In this document: piece after piece, positions 50,800 through 59,347 of the stretch
Numbering within the stretch: position 1 is the first letter of the stretch
Layout of the letters: each line of letters starts with the position of its first letter
Origin: Bog-532 sp965277615
GTDB taxonomy: Bacteria > Actinomycetota > Actinomycetes > Streptosporangiales > Streptosporangiaceae
DNA length: 64,000 nt
Direction of reading: 5' to 3'
NCBI GenBank assembly: GCA_965277615.1
Contig: CBDIDG010000006.1
Location: 1,612,001 to 1,676,000 of the forward strand
Notes under the pieces: model-generated
The model's database searches: none
Told to the model about the DNA's origin: nothing
What the model saw: only the letters and a program-made list of their open reading frames with translations
Made by a program: the position numbers and the translations under genes

Positions 50800-51735
50800 C
50801 TAAGCCACCGCGACCGCGTCGTGATCTCGCGGACCCTGGCCTGCCACGCTGGTCACCAGATTGACGAAGCTGCGCACCACCGGCCGGTCGTCGTCGGCGC
50901 GCCAGGCTACGCACAGCGCGGTGGGTGGCACGTCCGTGCCCGGGACGAACACGATGCCCGGCCGTGCGTTATAAGTCTCGGCCGATGCCGGGCACAGGCT
51001 CAGGCCGTGGCCGGCCACGATGTGCTCACGCCATTCTTCGATCGTGCATGCCACCGCCCCGATCAGGGGCATGTCACCGCCGGGCCGGGGGTTGATCAGC
51101 CAGTCATCCCGCCACGGCGCTGGGGCGCACCCGTCGGTGGCCAGGTTGGCAGCCACCCAGGGCTGGCCGGCCACGTCAGCGAGCGTGAGCGTGTCGCGGG
51201 AGGCCAGCGGATGCCCGGCGGGCAGCACGAACACCCGGGATTCTTCGTCGAGCTGCCGCAGCTCGATCCCGGCAGCGGCCACCGGAGGGCGCAGCAAGGC
51301 GACATCGCTGCTGCGGTCCATCAGCCCGCACGCCGGCTGGGTGAGATCGAAGGTGATCAGCCGCACGTCGACCTGCGGGTAGGCGCGCTCGAACGCGGCC
51401 AACAGCATGGTTCTGGTCTCACCGCCGGCCGCGAGGCTGATCCCGACGGACAAGGTGCCGGTCACCGCCCGGGCCGCGTTACGCGCCGCCGTGACGCCAC
51501 GGTCCAGGCTGGCCAGCGTTTCCCGGGCCGCGGCGAGGAAGGCCGCCCCGGCCGGGGTGACGGTCACGCCGCGGGTGCCGCGCTCCAGCAGCTGGGCCCC
51601 CACCGCTTCTTCCAGCTGCCTGATCTGGGTGCTCAGTACCTGCTGGGCGACGTGGACCCGGCGGGCGGCGGCCGTGAAGCTCTTGTCTTCGGCGACCGCG
51701 GCGAAATATCTCAGATGCCGCAACTCGATGTTCAC
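50800..51735 (-). CDS. LysR family transcriptional regulator
   Basis: GTG 51735 gives the usual start NIELRHLRYFAAVAEDKSFT; the longer frame adds 18 unsupported residues. The 311-residue protein has the winged helix at 1-65 (AAARRVHVAQQVLSTQIRQL) and a periplasmic-binding-like effector domain. It probably responds to a small aromatic or organic acid. The genes to its right on the plus strand, starting with a muconolactone isomerase-like gene, are candidate targets. Confidence 0.88.
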   Translation of the reverse strand: MNIELRHLRYFAAVAEDKSFTAAARRVHVAQQVLSTQIRQLEEAVGAQLLERGTRGVTVTPAGAAFLAAARETLASLDRGVTAARNAARAVTGTLSVGISLAAGGETRTMLLAAFERAYPQVDVRLITFDLTQPACGLMDRSSDVALLRPPVAAAGIELRQLDEESRVFVLPAGHPLASRDTLTLADVAGQPWVAANLATDGCAPAPWRDDWLINPRPGGDMPLIGAVACTIEEWREHIVAGHGLSLCPASAETYNARPGIVFVPGTDVPPTALCVAWRADDDRPVVRSFVNLVTSVAGQGPRDHDAVAVA

Positions 51736-51795
51736 GCTAGGCCATCCTACGACCGTGAATCGATGATCTTTGTATTCGACCTTGGTCACCGGCCG

Positions 51796-51923
51796 ACGTC
51801 CAGGCCCACGCTACGGACATCCTGGACCGGCTCCGTAACGGGACGATGCCCTGCGACGGGGCCTGGCCGCAGGAGAAGACAGACGTGTTCGAGCGCTGGA
51901 CCGAATCCGGCTTCCAGCCCTAG
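51796..51923 (+). pseudogene. C-terminal fragment of a small hypothetical protein
   Basis: The frame encodes ATDILDRLRNGTMPCDGAWP then QEKTDVFERWTESGFQP and stop, a tail pattern common in actinomycete proteins of unknown function. No start precedes it, and the upstream DNA is the LysR promoter region, so only the end of the gene survives. Confidence 0.45.
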
Positions 51924-51937
51924 CGAAATGGAACAGC

Positions 51938-52204
51938 ATGCTGATTCTGGTGATCTGCCGTCCGGCCGAGGGCGCGGATCAAGCGGAGTTCCGGCGCCTG
52001 GTTCTCGCTGAGACGGCCGCGCTGCGCGACCTGAAGGGCAGCGGCGTGCTCACCGGCGCGTGGAGCCCGGGGCGTCCCGGCGCCGTGCTCATGTTCGACG
52101 TCTCTGACGAGGCCGAGGCCGCGCGGCTAACGGCCGACCTCCCCCTGGCGCAGGCCGGCCTAATCAGCACCGAAATCATTCCCCTGCATCCGCTGGACCT
52201 GTGA
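51938..52204 (+). CDS. Muconolactone delta-isomerase-like protein
   Basis: This 88-residue ferredoxin-like protein matches the muconolactone isomerase family: MLILVICRPAEGADQAEFRR at the start, SGVLTGAWSPGRPGAVLMFD in the middle and LISTEIIPLHPLDL at the end. True enzymes act in aromatic (beta-ketoadipate) degradation, but many family members have no proven reaction. It starts 14 bp after a gene fragment. The nearby LysR gene is consistent with an aromatic-acid role. Confidence 0.75.
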   Translation: MLILVICRPAEGADQAEFRRLVLAETAALRDLKGSGVLTGAWSPGRPGAVLMFDVSDEAEAARLTADLPLAQAGLISTEIIPLHPLDL

Positions 52205-52219
52205 CCGCAGTCCGGAGAG

Positions 52220-52657
52220 CTACCCGGTGACCGCCGCGACGGCGGCCTCGGCGATGGAACGGTCCTCCGCGCCCGTCATCGCCCCGGCCACGCCGACCCC
52301 GCCCGCTACCTGTCCGTCGACGACCACCGGCAGGCCACCGGCGACCAGCGCCAGGCCGGGCCGGGTGGCGAACGAGGCCACCGCCGCGCCATCAGCCTCG
52401 ATCGCGGAGTAGAAGTCGTCCGGCGGCATCCCGATCGCGGCGGCGGCGTAGGCCTTGTTGATGCCTGTCCGCACGCTGACCAGCGGGGCCCCGTCCATCC
52501 TGGTCATAGACTTGACCACTCCCGATTCGTCGACCACCACCACGGTGACGGCAACGGACATGGCCGCTGCCCTGGATGTCGCCGCGGAGATAATCGTGTC
52601 CGCCCAGGCACCGGAAATCGTGGGCCTCATCGTCGCTGTCGTCGGCTCATCAGCCAT
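52220..52657 (-). CDS. GlcG/HbpS family protein
   Basis: The 145-residue protein shows the GlcG/HbpS pattern: SVAVTVVVVDESGVVKSMTR, NKAYAAAAIGMPPDDFYSAI and GGLPVVVDGQVAGGVGVAGA. HbpS binds haem outside Streptomyces cells in redox sensing; other members are of unknown function. No signal peptide is seen here. It is convergent with the muconolactone isomerase-like gene with 15 bp between stops. Confidence 0.8.
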   Translation of the reverse strand: MADEPTTATMRPTISGAWADTIISAATSRAAAMSVAVTVVVVDESGVVKSMTRMDGAPLVSVRTGINKAYAAAAIGMPPDDFYSAIEADGAAVASFATRPGLALVAGGLPVVVDGQVAGGVGVAGAMTGAEDRSIAEAAVAAVTG

Positions 52658-52973
52658 GGAAACCTCGCTTTCTGTCCTTGGCCGATCATGGCGAGCATCA
52701 CGGCGGCCCGTCTAACACCTACGGCGGATGTCGTTACACGCCAGGGCTGTGGGACCGAGCGCTTCCTCCGCTGCGCCGGCGGGGTACAGGGTGGAGGGGA
52801 GGTAGATGGCGACGATGATGGCTCCGAGTCCCGGCATTCGAGGCAAAGCGCGGCGGGAGCCAGAAGCGGGAGCCAACGCAGGTCGACTCCCCCGGACTCG
52901 GCCACCGCAAGATCATCACGAGGGGCCACAGGCCCCGATGATCAAGCGGTGGCCGCCGCAACCCCGTCCGGCC
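52658..52973. other. Intergenic region with dispersed repeat
   Basis: 316 bp between the HbpS-like start and the MMPL stop. It contains dispersed repeat copy 4; no gene is supported. Confidence 0.5.
52854..52899. repeat. Dispersed hairpin repeat, copy 4
   Basis: CGGGAGCCAGAAGCGGGAGC followed by CAACGCAGGTCGACTCCCCC GGACTC. Same orientation as the other three copies; lies 75 bp after the MMPL gene end. Confidence 0.8.
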
Positions 52974-55190
52974 TCAGCTGATTTTCTCCCCGGTTTCATC
53001 CGGCGTTTCATCTGGGGACCGCGCGCTGGTGGGACGAGCGCCGTCCGCGGATGCCGCCACCGGCTGCCCATCGACGGCCCCTGGCTGGCCGGAATCGGCT
53101 TCCGGAAGGGCGCGGGCATGACCGGGCCACCAGAAGCCGTGGCCCTCCAAAGCCGAGAGGCCGGGAACGAGCACCGGCGCCATCCCGAAGGCGGCGATGA
53201 TGATCCCCACGGCCACGCCGAAGCCCAGCTCGGTGAGGTTGGCAATCCCGGCCAGCATCAGGGAGGCGAACGTGAGGGCCAGGATGATGCCGGCCGCGGC
53301 CACGGTCGGAGCGTCGTTGACGATGGCGATCCGGGCCGACTCGCGCGCGGAGAAGCCGTTGTGGAATTCTTCGCGCAGCCGGGAGGCCAGGAGGATGTTG
53401 TAGTCGGTACCGATCGCTACCACGAACAGATACAGGACCATCGGGATGGTGAAGTCGATCCCGGAGTACCCGAGCCCATGCAGGAAGACGAGCACCACTG
53501 CCCCCAGCGTGGCCGCGAAGGCCAGGGCCACGCAGGCCAGCAGGTTGAGCGGGGCCACCAAGGCCCCCAGCAGCAGGGCCAGGATGATGGCGATGATGAC
53601 GAAGGCCACCGGGATCACCAGCCGTGTATCGGCGTTGAGCTGGGTGCGGATGTCGACGAAGGTGGCAGTCTGGCCGCCGACCAGCACCTGGTCACCGGGC
53701 ACAGCACCGTGGGCGGCCGGGCGCACCGAGTTCGCCACGTTGTCCAGAGCCGTGCTGGAGTAGGGGTCGTCCTTGAGGACGACGTTGATGAGGGCGGCCT
53801 TGGTGTCGGAGCTGAACTGCGGGGCGGCCACCTGCGCCACCCCGTGGGCCTGCCCGAGCTTGGTGGTGAGGGACGACAGGGAGCTCTGGGTGAGCGGCGT
53901 GTTCCCGGTGACGAATACCTGGGTGGGGCTGAGTGACCCGGCCGGGAAGGCGCTGCCGAGCGTGTTGAAGGCCAGCTGCGACGAAGTGCTCGACGGCAGC
54001 TCGGACAGGGTGTCGTAGGTAGCTTTGTAACCACCGGAGAAGATCGCCAGCACGACCAGGACCAGGCCCAGTCCCGCCACCAGTGCGGCGGGCCGCCGTG
54101 CCACCAGTGCGCCCTGCTTGGCAAAGACGCTGGACTCTGCCACCTTTCCCGGGCCGAGGGGCCAGAAAAGATGCTTGCCGAGCAAAGCGAAGATAGCGGG
54201 GATGAGCGTCAGGGCGGTGACGAGCATGACCGCCACCGCCACGATCAGCCCCGGGGCCAGCGTGGTGAGTGAACCGAGCTTGGCCAGGAACAACGCGGCG
54301 AAGGCACCGATCACGGTGAGCGCGGAAGAAGCCACCACCTTGCCCACGACGCTGCACGCGAAGACCAGGGCCTCCGTGGGCGGGACGCCGTGCCGCAGGC
54401 GTTCCCGGTAGCGGAACAGTATGAAGACGATGTAGTCGGTGCCGATACCGAACAGCACCACGGTCAGGATCGAAGCCAGAGAGTTGCCAACCTGGAATTC
54501 GAACGCTTTGGCCAGATCGGCGGTCAGGCCGGACGTGGCCGACAGAACGATGCCGATGACGACGATGGGCAGCACGGCGATGATGGGGCTGCGGAAAATG
54601 AGCCCCAGCATGAGCAGGATCAGGATGACCGTGGCGATCGTGATGATGGTGTCAGCGTGGTCGTAAGCGTCAGTGGTGTCGACGGAGATCGCTGCGTTCC
54701 CGGTGAGCCCGTTCTTGAGGCCGCTCCCGGCCAGGTAGGCGTCAGATTTATCCCGGACGGTGGTCACCGCCGAGTTGACTTGCGAGTCGCCGGGCTGGCC
54801 CTTGAAGGCGACCTGCAGGGCCGCGACCTTCCCGTTTTTGGAGAACGAACTAGAGGAGGCTTTGACCGACAGCACCCCAGGGATCTTGTCATTCGTGAGC
54901 GACGTGGCCAGGCCGGACACCTTGGACTGGTCAGCCTGGGTCAGTGGGCCGCCGTCCTGGCGGTAGACGACCAGGCTCCCGGTGGCGCCCGACTGAGCCG
55001 GGAAGTACTTGTTCCCGACGTCTTGTGCCCGCACTGACTCAAACGACTTGGGCAAGAAGGTCTGCTGATTGCTGGTAGTAACGCTGCTCAGGCTGGCGGA
55101 CAGACCGATCGCCACCCCGGCCAGAATCAGCCAGACCACGATGGTCCGCCAGGGATGCGCGACGACGCTCCGGGCCAGGGCAGTGAACAT
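52974..55190 (-). CDS. MMPL family (RND-type) transporter
   Basis: This 738-residue membrane protein follows the MMPL plan: helix 1, a large extracytoplasmic domain, helices 2-6, then a second such half. The family motifs are VVLFGIGTDYIVFILFRYRE and LFVVAIGTDYNILLASRLRE. MMPL proteins export lipids, siderophores or antibiotics using proton motive force. ATG 55190 has AAGGAG 11 nt upstream. The acidic, alanine-rich C-terminus is cytoplasmic. A small protein gene precedes it by 37 bp and a LAL regulator is divergent, so the regulator may control export. Confidence 0.9.
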   Translation of the reverse strand: MFTALARSVVAHPWRTIVVWLILAGVAIGLSASLSSVTTSNQQTFLPKSFESVRAQDVGNKYFPAQSGATGSLVVYRQDGGPLTQADQSKVSGLATSLTNDKIPGVLSVKASSSSFSKNGKVAALQVAFKGQPGDSQVNSAVTTVRDKSDAYLAGSGLKNGLTGNAAISVDTTDAYDHADTIITIATVILILLMLGLIFRSPIIAVLPIVVIGIVLSATSGLTADLAKAFEFQVGNSLASILTVVLFGIGTDYIVFILFRYRERLRHGVPPTEALVFACSVVGKVVASSALTVIGAFAALFLAKLGSLTTLAPGLIVAVAVMLVTALTLIPAIFALLGKHLFWPLGPGKVAESSVFAKQGALVARRPAALVAGLGLVLVVLAIFSGGYKATYDTLSELPSSTSSQLAFNTLGSAFPAGSLSPTQVFVTGNTPLTQSSLSSLTTKLGQAHGVAQVAAPQFSSDTKAALINVVLKDDPYSSTALDNVANSVRPAAHGAVPGDQVLVGGQTATFVDIRTQLNADTRLVIPVAFVIIAIILALLLGALVAPLNLLACVALAFAATLGAVVLVFLHGLGYSGIDFTIPMVLYLFVVAIGTDYNILLASRLREEFHNGFSARESARIAIVNDAPTVAAAGIILALTFASLMLAGIANLTELGFGVAVGIIIAAFGMAPVLVPGLSALEGHGFWWPGHARALPEADSGQPGAVDGQPVAASADGARPTSARSPDETPDETGEKIS

Positions 55191-55227
55191 GACTGGTCGT
55201 CTCCTTCTACCTGTACCGCTTCGGGGA

Positions 55228-55458
55228 TTAGAGCCCAGGGACTTCAGGGATCGTTAAATGGCGGTCGTCGTCCCCGGGAAGCTGCGGTTCTTTGGGCGCC
55301 TCGTTCTCGCTATCCGGAAGGACGAGCTCTTCCAGGACCTTGAGCAGCTCCAGCGTCCCCGAGAAACCATGCATCTCTTCACTGCCCACGGGAATGACCT
55401 GGCCGCCCAGGCGTCCGTCGTTATCCCGGGTGACCTGCATCAGAAGGCGAACCGTCAC
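55228..55458 (-). CDS. Small conserved hypothetical protein
   Basis: GTG 55458 follows AAGGGGG at 6-nt spacing. The 76-residue product starts TVRLLMQVTRDNDGRLGGQV and has FSGTLELLKVLEELV, a strand-strand-helix pattern seen in short actinomycete proteins, then an acidic tail. It is upstream of the MMPL gene on the same strand and likely co-transcribed. Function unknown. Confidence 0.55.
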   Translation of the reverse strand: MTVRLLMQVTRDNDGRLGGQVIPVGSEEMHGFSGTLELLKVLEELVLPDSENEAPKEPQLPGDDDRHLTIPEVPGL

Positions 55459-55523
55459 GCGCGCCCCCTTCAGCGCTGGGATAACGAATGGGGCTATTCT
55501 GGCTCCCGCCAGCCGGATCGGCG

Positions 55524-55554
55524 CTTAGGGAAATTCCCTAGGAAGTCCCCTAAG
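55524..55554. promoter_or_regulatory. Nested palindromes in the MMPL/LAL divergent promoter region
   Basis: TAGGGAAATTCCCTA (55526-55540) is a perfect dyad. The outer CTTAGGG (55524) and CCCTAAG (55548) form a second dyad over the same region. It lies 66 bp upstream of the small gene and about 100 bp upstream of the LAL regulator, so it could control both directions. Confidence 0.5.
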
Positions 55555-55652
55555 TTCTCGGCTGGACGCACCTGCGTGCACAGAGTTAACGTGATCATGT
55601 TGACTCTGGTGGCGCGGTTCCAGCGCCGTCAGGATTCGATTACTGGGGCGGG

Positions 55653-58600
55653 ATGGCCGGCAACGGGGGGATCAGCGAGTGCTTTGTCGCTCGCGAGGAT
55701 GAGCTGAACGTCCTGCACGGCGCGCTGCGTGAGGCGCGGGATGGACGCCCGGTGGTGGTCGCCGTCGAGGGTGAGCCGGGCATAGGAAAGACGACCCTGC
55801 TGCGCCGGTTCCTGGCCGGGGTGCCTGATGTGGAGACGCTGTGGGCCAGCGGCGACGAGACGGAGGTCTCCCTCGACCACGGCATCAGCTCGCAGCTATG
55901 GTCGGGGATGCCGCCCGGCGTGCGCGCGGCCGACGGCCCGGCGTACTCCGGGAGCGCCTCAGGATCGGACGGTTTCGCTCAGGGCGCCGCGCTTCTGGCC
56001 GCGCTCGGCGCACTGCAGCAACGGGGAGTCGTCGTCATTGTCGTCGACGACCTGCAGTGGGCCGACCTCCCCTCGGCCCGGGCCCTGCTGTTCGCTGTGC
56101 GGCGGTTGCGCCGGGACAGCGTGCTGGTGCTGCTGACGAGCCGCCCGCACAGCCTCGCCCGGCTCGGCGACAGCTGGTCGCGTTTGCTCAGCCAGCAAGC
56201 GCGGCGCCTGCGGCTGGGCGGATTGGCTCCGGCCGATCTGCGTCCGCTGGCCAGCACCCTGTGTGGCCTCGAGCTATCGCCCGCTGTACGGGAACGGCTC
56301 TGCGAGCACACTGGCGGCAACCCGCTCTACGTCCGGGCCCTGCTCGAAGAGCTTCCGGCCAGCGCGCTGGCCGACGCACGCAGCCCGCTGCCGCTGCCCG
56401 CGCCGCACTCCTACGCCGCCACCGTGATCACCCGGGTGGCGCGGCTGTCAGATGCGGCCCAGAACCTGCTCGGAGCAGGAAGCGTCATTGGCCGCCACTT
56501 TTCCTTGCCGCTCGCGGCCCAGGTGGCTGGGATCGACGACGCCGTGGCCGCGCTCGACGAGGCGTGTGCCGCCCGGCTGCTGACCTCGGCCATGCGGGCA
56601 GGCAAGGTGGAGGCGGCGTTCACCCATCCGCTGGTGCGGGCGGCGATCCATGATGACCTCTCACCGGCCCGGCAGCGCCAGTTTCACCTGGCCGTCGCCC
56701 GCGTCGTCCCGGCACCGGCATCGCTGGGCCATCGAGTGGCAGCCGCCCAGGGCGCCGATGACGAACTGGCCACCGAGCTGGTGGCCACGGCCGAAAGTGA
56801 CATCGCCGCCGGGGAACTGCCAGACGCGGCCCAGCACTTTCTGTCCGCGGCGAAGCTCGCGGCCGGCCGAGCTCGCCGCGAGGACTGTCTGCTGAGAGCA
56901 GTTGAGCTGCTGCTGATGTCCGGGGACGCGGATGCGCACAGTTACCTTGACGCGGTCCGGGAGTGTGGTGACGGGCCACGTAAGCGCTTCATCCTTTCCT
57001 GCCTCACCGCCGCGACCGGGCAAGTGGGCGACGCCCACGCGCAGCTGGAAGGTCTCGTCAAGAGCCTGCGGTTCCCTGGCGACCGCGCCGTGCTCGGTCC
57101 GGCCGCCTCGTCGCTGGCGATGTTCTGCAGCATGCGCGGACATACCGCCGAGGCCATGCGGTGGGCGACCACAGCATTGGAGAGCGCCGGAGACGATCCC
57201 ATGGTGGACATGACCGCCCGGCAGGTGCTGGCCAGCACGCTGGCCATGGCCGGGCGGACGGCCGAGGCGCTAGCTCTGCTCGCTTGGCTGTCGCCGGCCC
57301 CGATGCTTCCCCGGCCGTTCGAGCCCGAACTGCTAGCCACCCGCGGATCCCTCAAAGCCAGTGCCGGCGACTTCGCTGGTGCGGTCACGGACCTCGCTGC
57401 GGTCGTGCGGTGGTCCCGCTCCGGGACCCCCCTCCGCAGTCTCCCCGACGCTTACGCAGCGCTGGCCCAGGCCGAGTACGGACTGGGGGCATGGGACGAC
57501 GCCGCAACCCACGCCGACCTCGCCGTCTCGCTCGCCCGCGATCTCGGGCACTTCTGGTTCCTGGCCCAGGCGCACAAGGTAGCCGTCGACATTTACTCGG
57601 TCAGAGGTGACTGGCGATTCGCCTCGGAGCACGTAGCAGGGGCCCGCCGGGCCGCTCGGGAAATGGACGTCCCCGGCGAAGTCGCCGCCGCCTGCGTCGC
57701 CGAGGCCACCCTGGCTTGGGCCCAGGGCGCCTGGGATGCCGTGATCGGCGCCCTGGCCCCGCTGCACAGAGGCGATCTCAAGGTCCTCACCGCCAACTTC
57801 GATCCTGTTTCCTGGCGTCTGCGGGAAGCAGAGGCCCTCCTCGCAACGACCCGGCTGGCCGAAGCGGCCCGGACGCTGGACGAGACGGAAGCTGCCGCGG
57901 CTCAGCGGCCGGCTGCAGCCCTCGACATCCACCGTCTCCGGGCCACGCTGGCTCTCGCCCAGGGAAGACCAAGGGAAGCGCGAGCCAGCTTCGCAGCGGG
58001 CCTCGATGTCGCTGCCCAAGCCCGGGGTACGCTCGGACACGCGCTGCTGGCCGTCGCTTATGGCCGCTTCCTGCGTGCCGACGGTAACCGCCGAGAAGCC
58101 ATCCAGTGGCTTCGCCCCGCGCACGACACCCTTGCCGGGCTGGGTGCGAGACCCTTCCTGGCCGCCTGCGACGCTGAGCTGTCCGCGTGTGGCGTGCGTA
58201 TCTCCGGGTCGCTGGCCGCGGGAAACCCCCACGGCCTGACGGCCAAGGAGCAAGCGGTGACCCGGCTGGTGGCGGAAGGGCTCACCAATCGGGAGGTAGC
58301 CGCCGAGCTCTACCTCAGCACCAAGGCCATCGAGTACCACCTGAGCAACATCTTCGCCAAGGTCGGCATCACCTCCCGGCGTCAGCTCCGTGCCGCCCTC
58401 ACGCTGCCGGAGACCCCCGCGGCAGGCCGGACCGATGCTCTCAGCCCGTTAGGCCGTAGCCAGCTGGAACGAGGGCTCAGTCACGCATCCGGATGGCCGG
58501 CCCCCCGCCTCATGTCCAGCGGACTTGCACCGTGTCTTGCCACAGTCGCAGCCCGGCGGGGTCACCGGCGATGGTCACGGCTGGCGTACCAGCGTCTCGC

Positions 58601-59024
58601 CGATTCCATAGCAGCAGGTAAAGCTCTGAGGCCGGCCCGACAGGACGGTGCCGCCCTGGCCGGGGGCGAGATGGCCCTGGGTGCTATCGGGGCCGATGAT
58701 CGCATGCCATCGGTCGCCGGTGTCGGTGGCGTACAGCTGCAGGGTCCGCGTGGTGGCGTGGCCGGACTGCTTCTTTCGGGGCGCGAACCCCGTGACCAGC
58801 TCGTCGATCCCGTCAGCCGCGAACCCGGGCTCGAAGGGGGTCACGATGCCGGCGGCGGCCAGTTCGGCGTCGGCCCGGTGGATGGCGGTCTCATGCGCCT
58901 GGCGGCGGGTCCAGAACGCCAGCGGGGACGGCGCAGGCAGGAACGTGGCACAGGCCAGAGCGGGATCGGCGGAGCCCAGGGCTTCGGTAAGGGTCTGGTG
59001 CCCGGCCCGGTAGGCATCCAGTAG
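55653..59024 (+). CDS. LAL-type LuxR regulator with AAA ATPase (regulator 3)
   Basis: Domains are a STAND ATPase (Walker A EGEPGIGKTTLLRRF at residue 40, Walker B VVIVVDDLQWADLPS), a helical repeat region (about 380-850) and a LuxR helix-turn-helix (LTAKEQAVTRLVAEGLTNRE, IEYHLSNIFAKVGITSRRQL) ending near residue 920, about base 58420. The frame then stays open about 200 codons to 59024, antisense to the maleylpyruvate isomerase-family gene. That tail has no family counterpart. Divergent from the MMPL exporter operon, its likely target. Confidence 0.85.
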   Translation: MAGNGGISECFVAREDELNVLHGALREARDGRPVVVAVEGEPGIGKTTLLRRFLAGVPDVETLWASGDETEVSLDHGISSQLWSGMPPGVRAADGPAYSGSASGSDGFAQGAALLAALGALQQRGVVVIVVDDLQWADLPSARALLFAVRRLRRDSVLVLLTSRPHSLARLGDSWSRLLSQQARRLRLGGLAPADLRPLASTLCGLELSPAVRERLCEHTGGNPLYVRALLEELPASALADARSPLPLPAPHSYAATVITRVARLSDAAQNLLGAGSVIGRHFSLPLAAQVAGIDDAVAALDEACAARLLTSAMRAGKVEAAFTHPLVRAAIHDDLSPARQRQFHLAVARVVPAPASLGHRVAAAQGADDELATELVATAESDIAAGELPDAAQHFLSAAKLAAGRARREDCLLRAVELLLMSGDADAHSYLDAVRECGDGPRKRFILSCLTAATGQVGDAHAQLEGLVKSLRFPGDRAVLGPAASSLAMFCSMRGHTAEAMRWATTALESAGDDPMVDMTARQVLASTLAMAGRTAEALALLAWLSPAPMLPRPFEPELLATRGSLKASAGDFAGAVTDLAAVVRWSRSGTPLRSLPDAYAALAQAEYGLGAWDDAATHADLAVSLARDLGHFWFLAQAHKVAVDIYSVRGDWRFASEHVAGARRAAREMDVPGEVAAACVAEATLAWAQGAWDAVIGALAPLHRGDLKVLTANFDPVSWRLREAEALLATTRLAEAARTLDETEAAAAQRPAAALDIHRLRATLALAQGRPREARASFAAGLDVAAQARGTLGHALLAVAYGRFLRADGNRREAIQWLRPAHDTLAGLGARPFLAACDAELSACGVRISGSLAAGNPHGLTAKEQAVTRLVAEGLTNREVAAELYLSTKAIEYHLSNIFAKVGITSRRQLRAALTLPETPAAGRTDALSPLGRSQLERGLSHASGWPAPRLMSSGLAPCLATVAARRGHRRWSRLAYQRLADSIAAGKALRPARQDGAALAGGEMALGAIGADDRMPSVAGVGGVQLQGPRGGVAGLLLSGREPRDQLVDPVSREPGLEGGHDAGGGQFGVGPVDGGLMRLAAGPERQRGRRRQERGTGQSGIGGAQGFGKGLVPGPVGIQ

Positions 59025-59276
59025 CTCGGCGTCGGGCGGGCCGCCGGCTAGCAGCTCGGCCTCAAGCGGGCCGGCGATTACCTGGGGCGGGGTCTCGCAC
59101 ACGTGGGCGGCGGCCCACTGGTGGATGTAGCGGAGGTGCCGCAGCAGGTCGGCTACCCGCCAGCCTGGGCAGGACGGTACCGGCGCGGCCAGGCCCGCGC
59201 GGCCGGCCGCGTCCGCGAGCAGGCAGCCGTCGGATTGCAGAGCGGCGATAGGCTGATCGATCTCCATGTCGATCAT
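58575..59276 (-). CDS. Maleylpyruvate isomerase / mycothiol-dependent family protein
   Basis: ATG 59276 gives about 233 residues; start choice is uncertain (59267 is also possible). The protein shows the DinB-like four-helix pattern of this family: VPSCPGWRVADLLRHLRYIH with the metal-ligand His, FWTRRQAHETAIHRADAELA with the His-x3-His pair, and a C-terminal alpha/beta domain. Family members use mycothiol as cofactor or have unknown thiol-linked reactions. Divergent from an AraC pseudogene. Its 3' half is overlapped antisense by the open tail of regulator 3. Confidence 0.8.
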   Translation of the reverse strand: MIDMEIDQPIAALQSDGCLLADAAGRAGLAAPVPSCPGWRVADLLRHLRYIHQWAAAHVCETPPQVIAGPLEAELLAGGPPDAELLDAYRAGHQTLTEALGSADPALACATFLPAPSPLAFWTRRQAHETAIHRADAELAAAGIVTPFEPGFAADGIDELVTGFAPRKKQSGHATTRTLQLYATDTGDRWHAIIGPDSTQGHLAPGQGGTVLSGRPQSFTCCYGIGETLVRQP

Positions 59277-59347
59277 GGTGCCGAGCCAGGGCTGGCCGCG
59301 CTTGAACATATATGCGCGGTTTCCCGGGCCGCAGGTAGCGTGGAGCC

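Noticed and set aside
52806..53936. 376-codon plus-strand frame
   Set aside because: Antisense to the MMPL transporter, rich in Gly/His/Asp, a typical GC-codon shadow.
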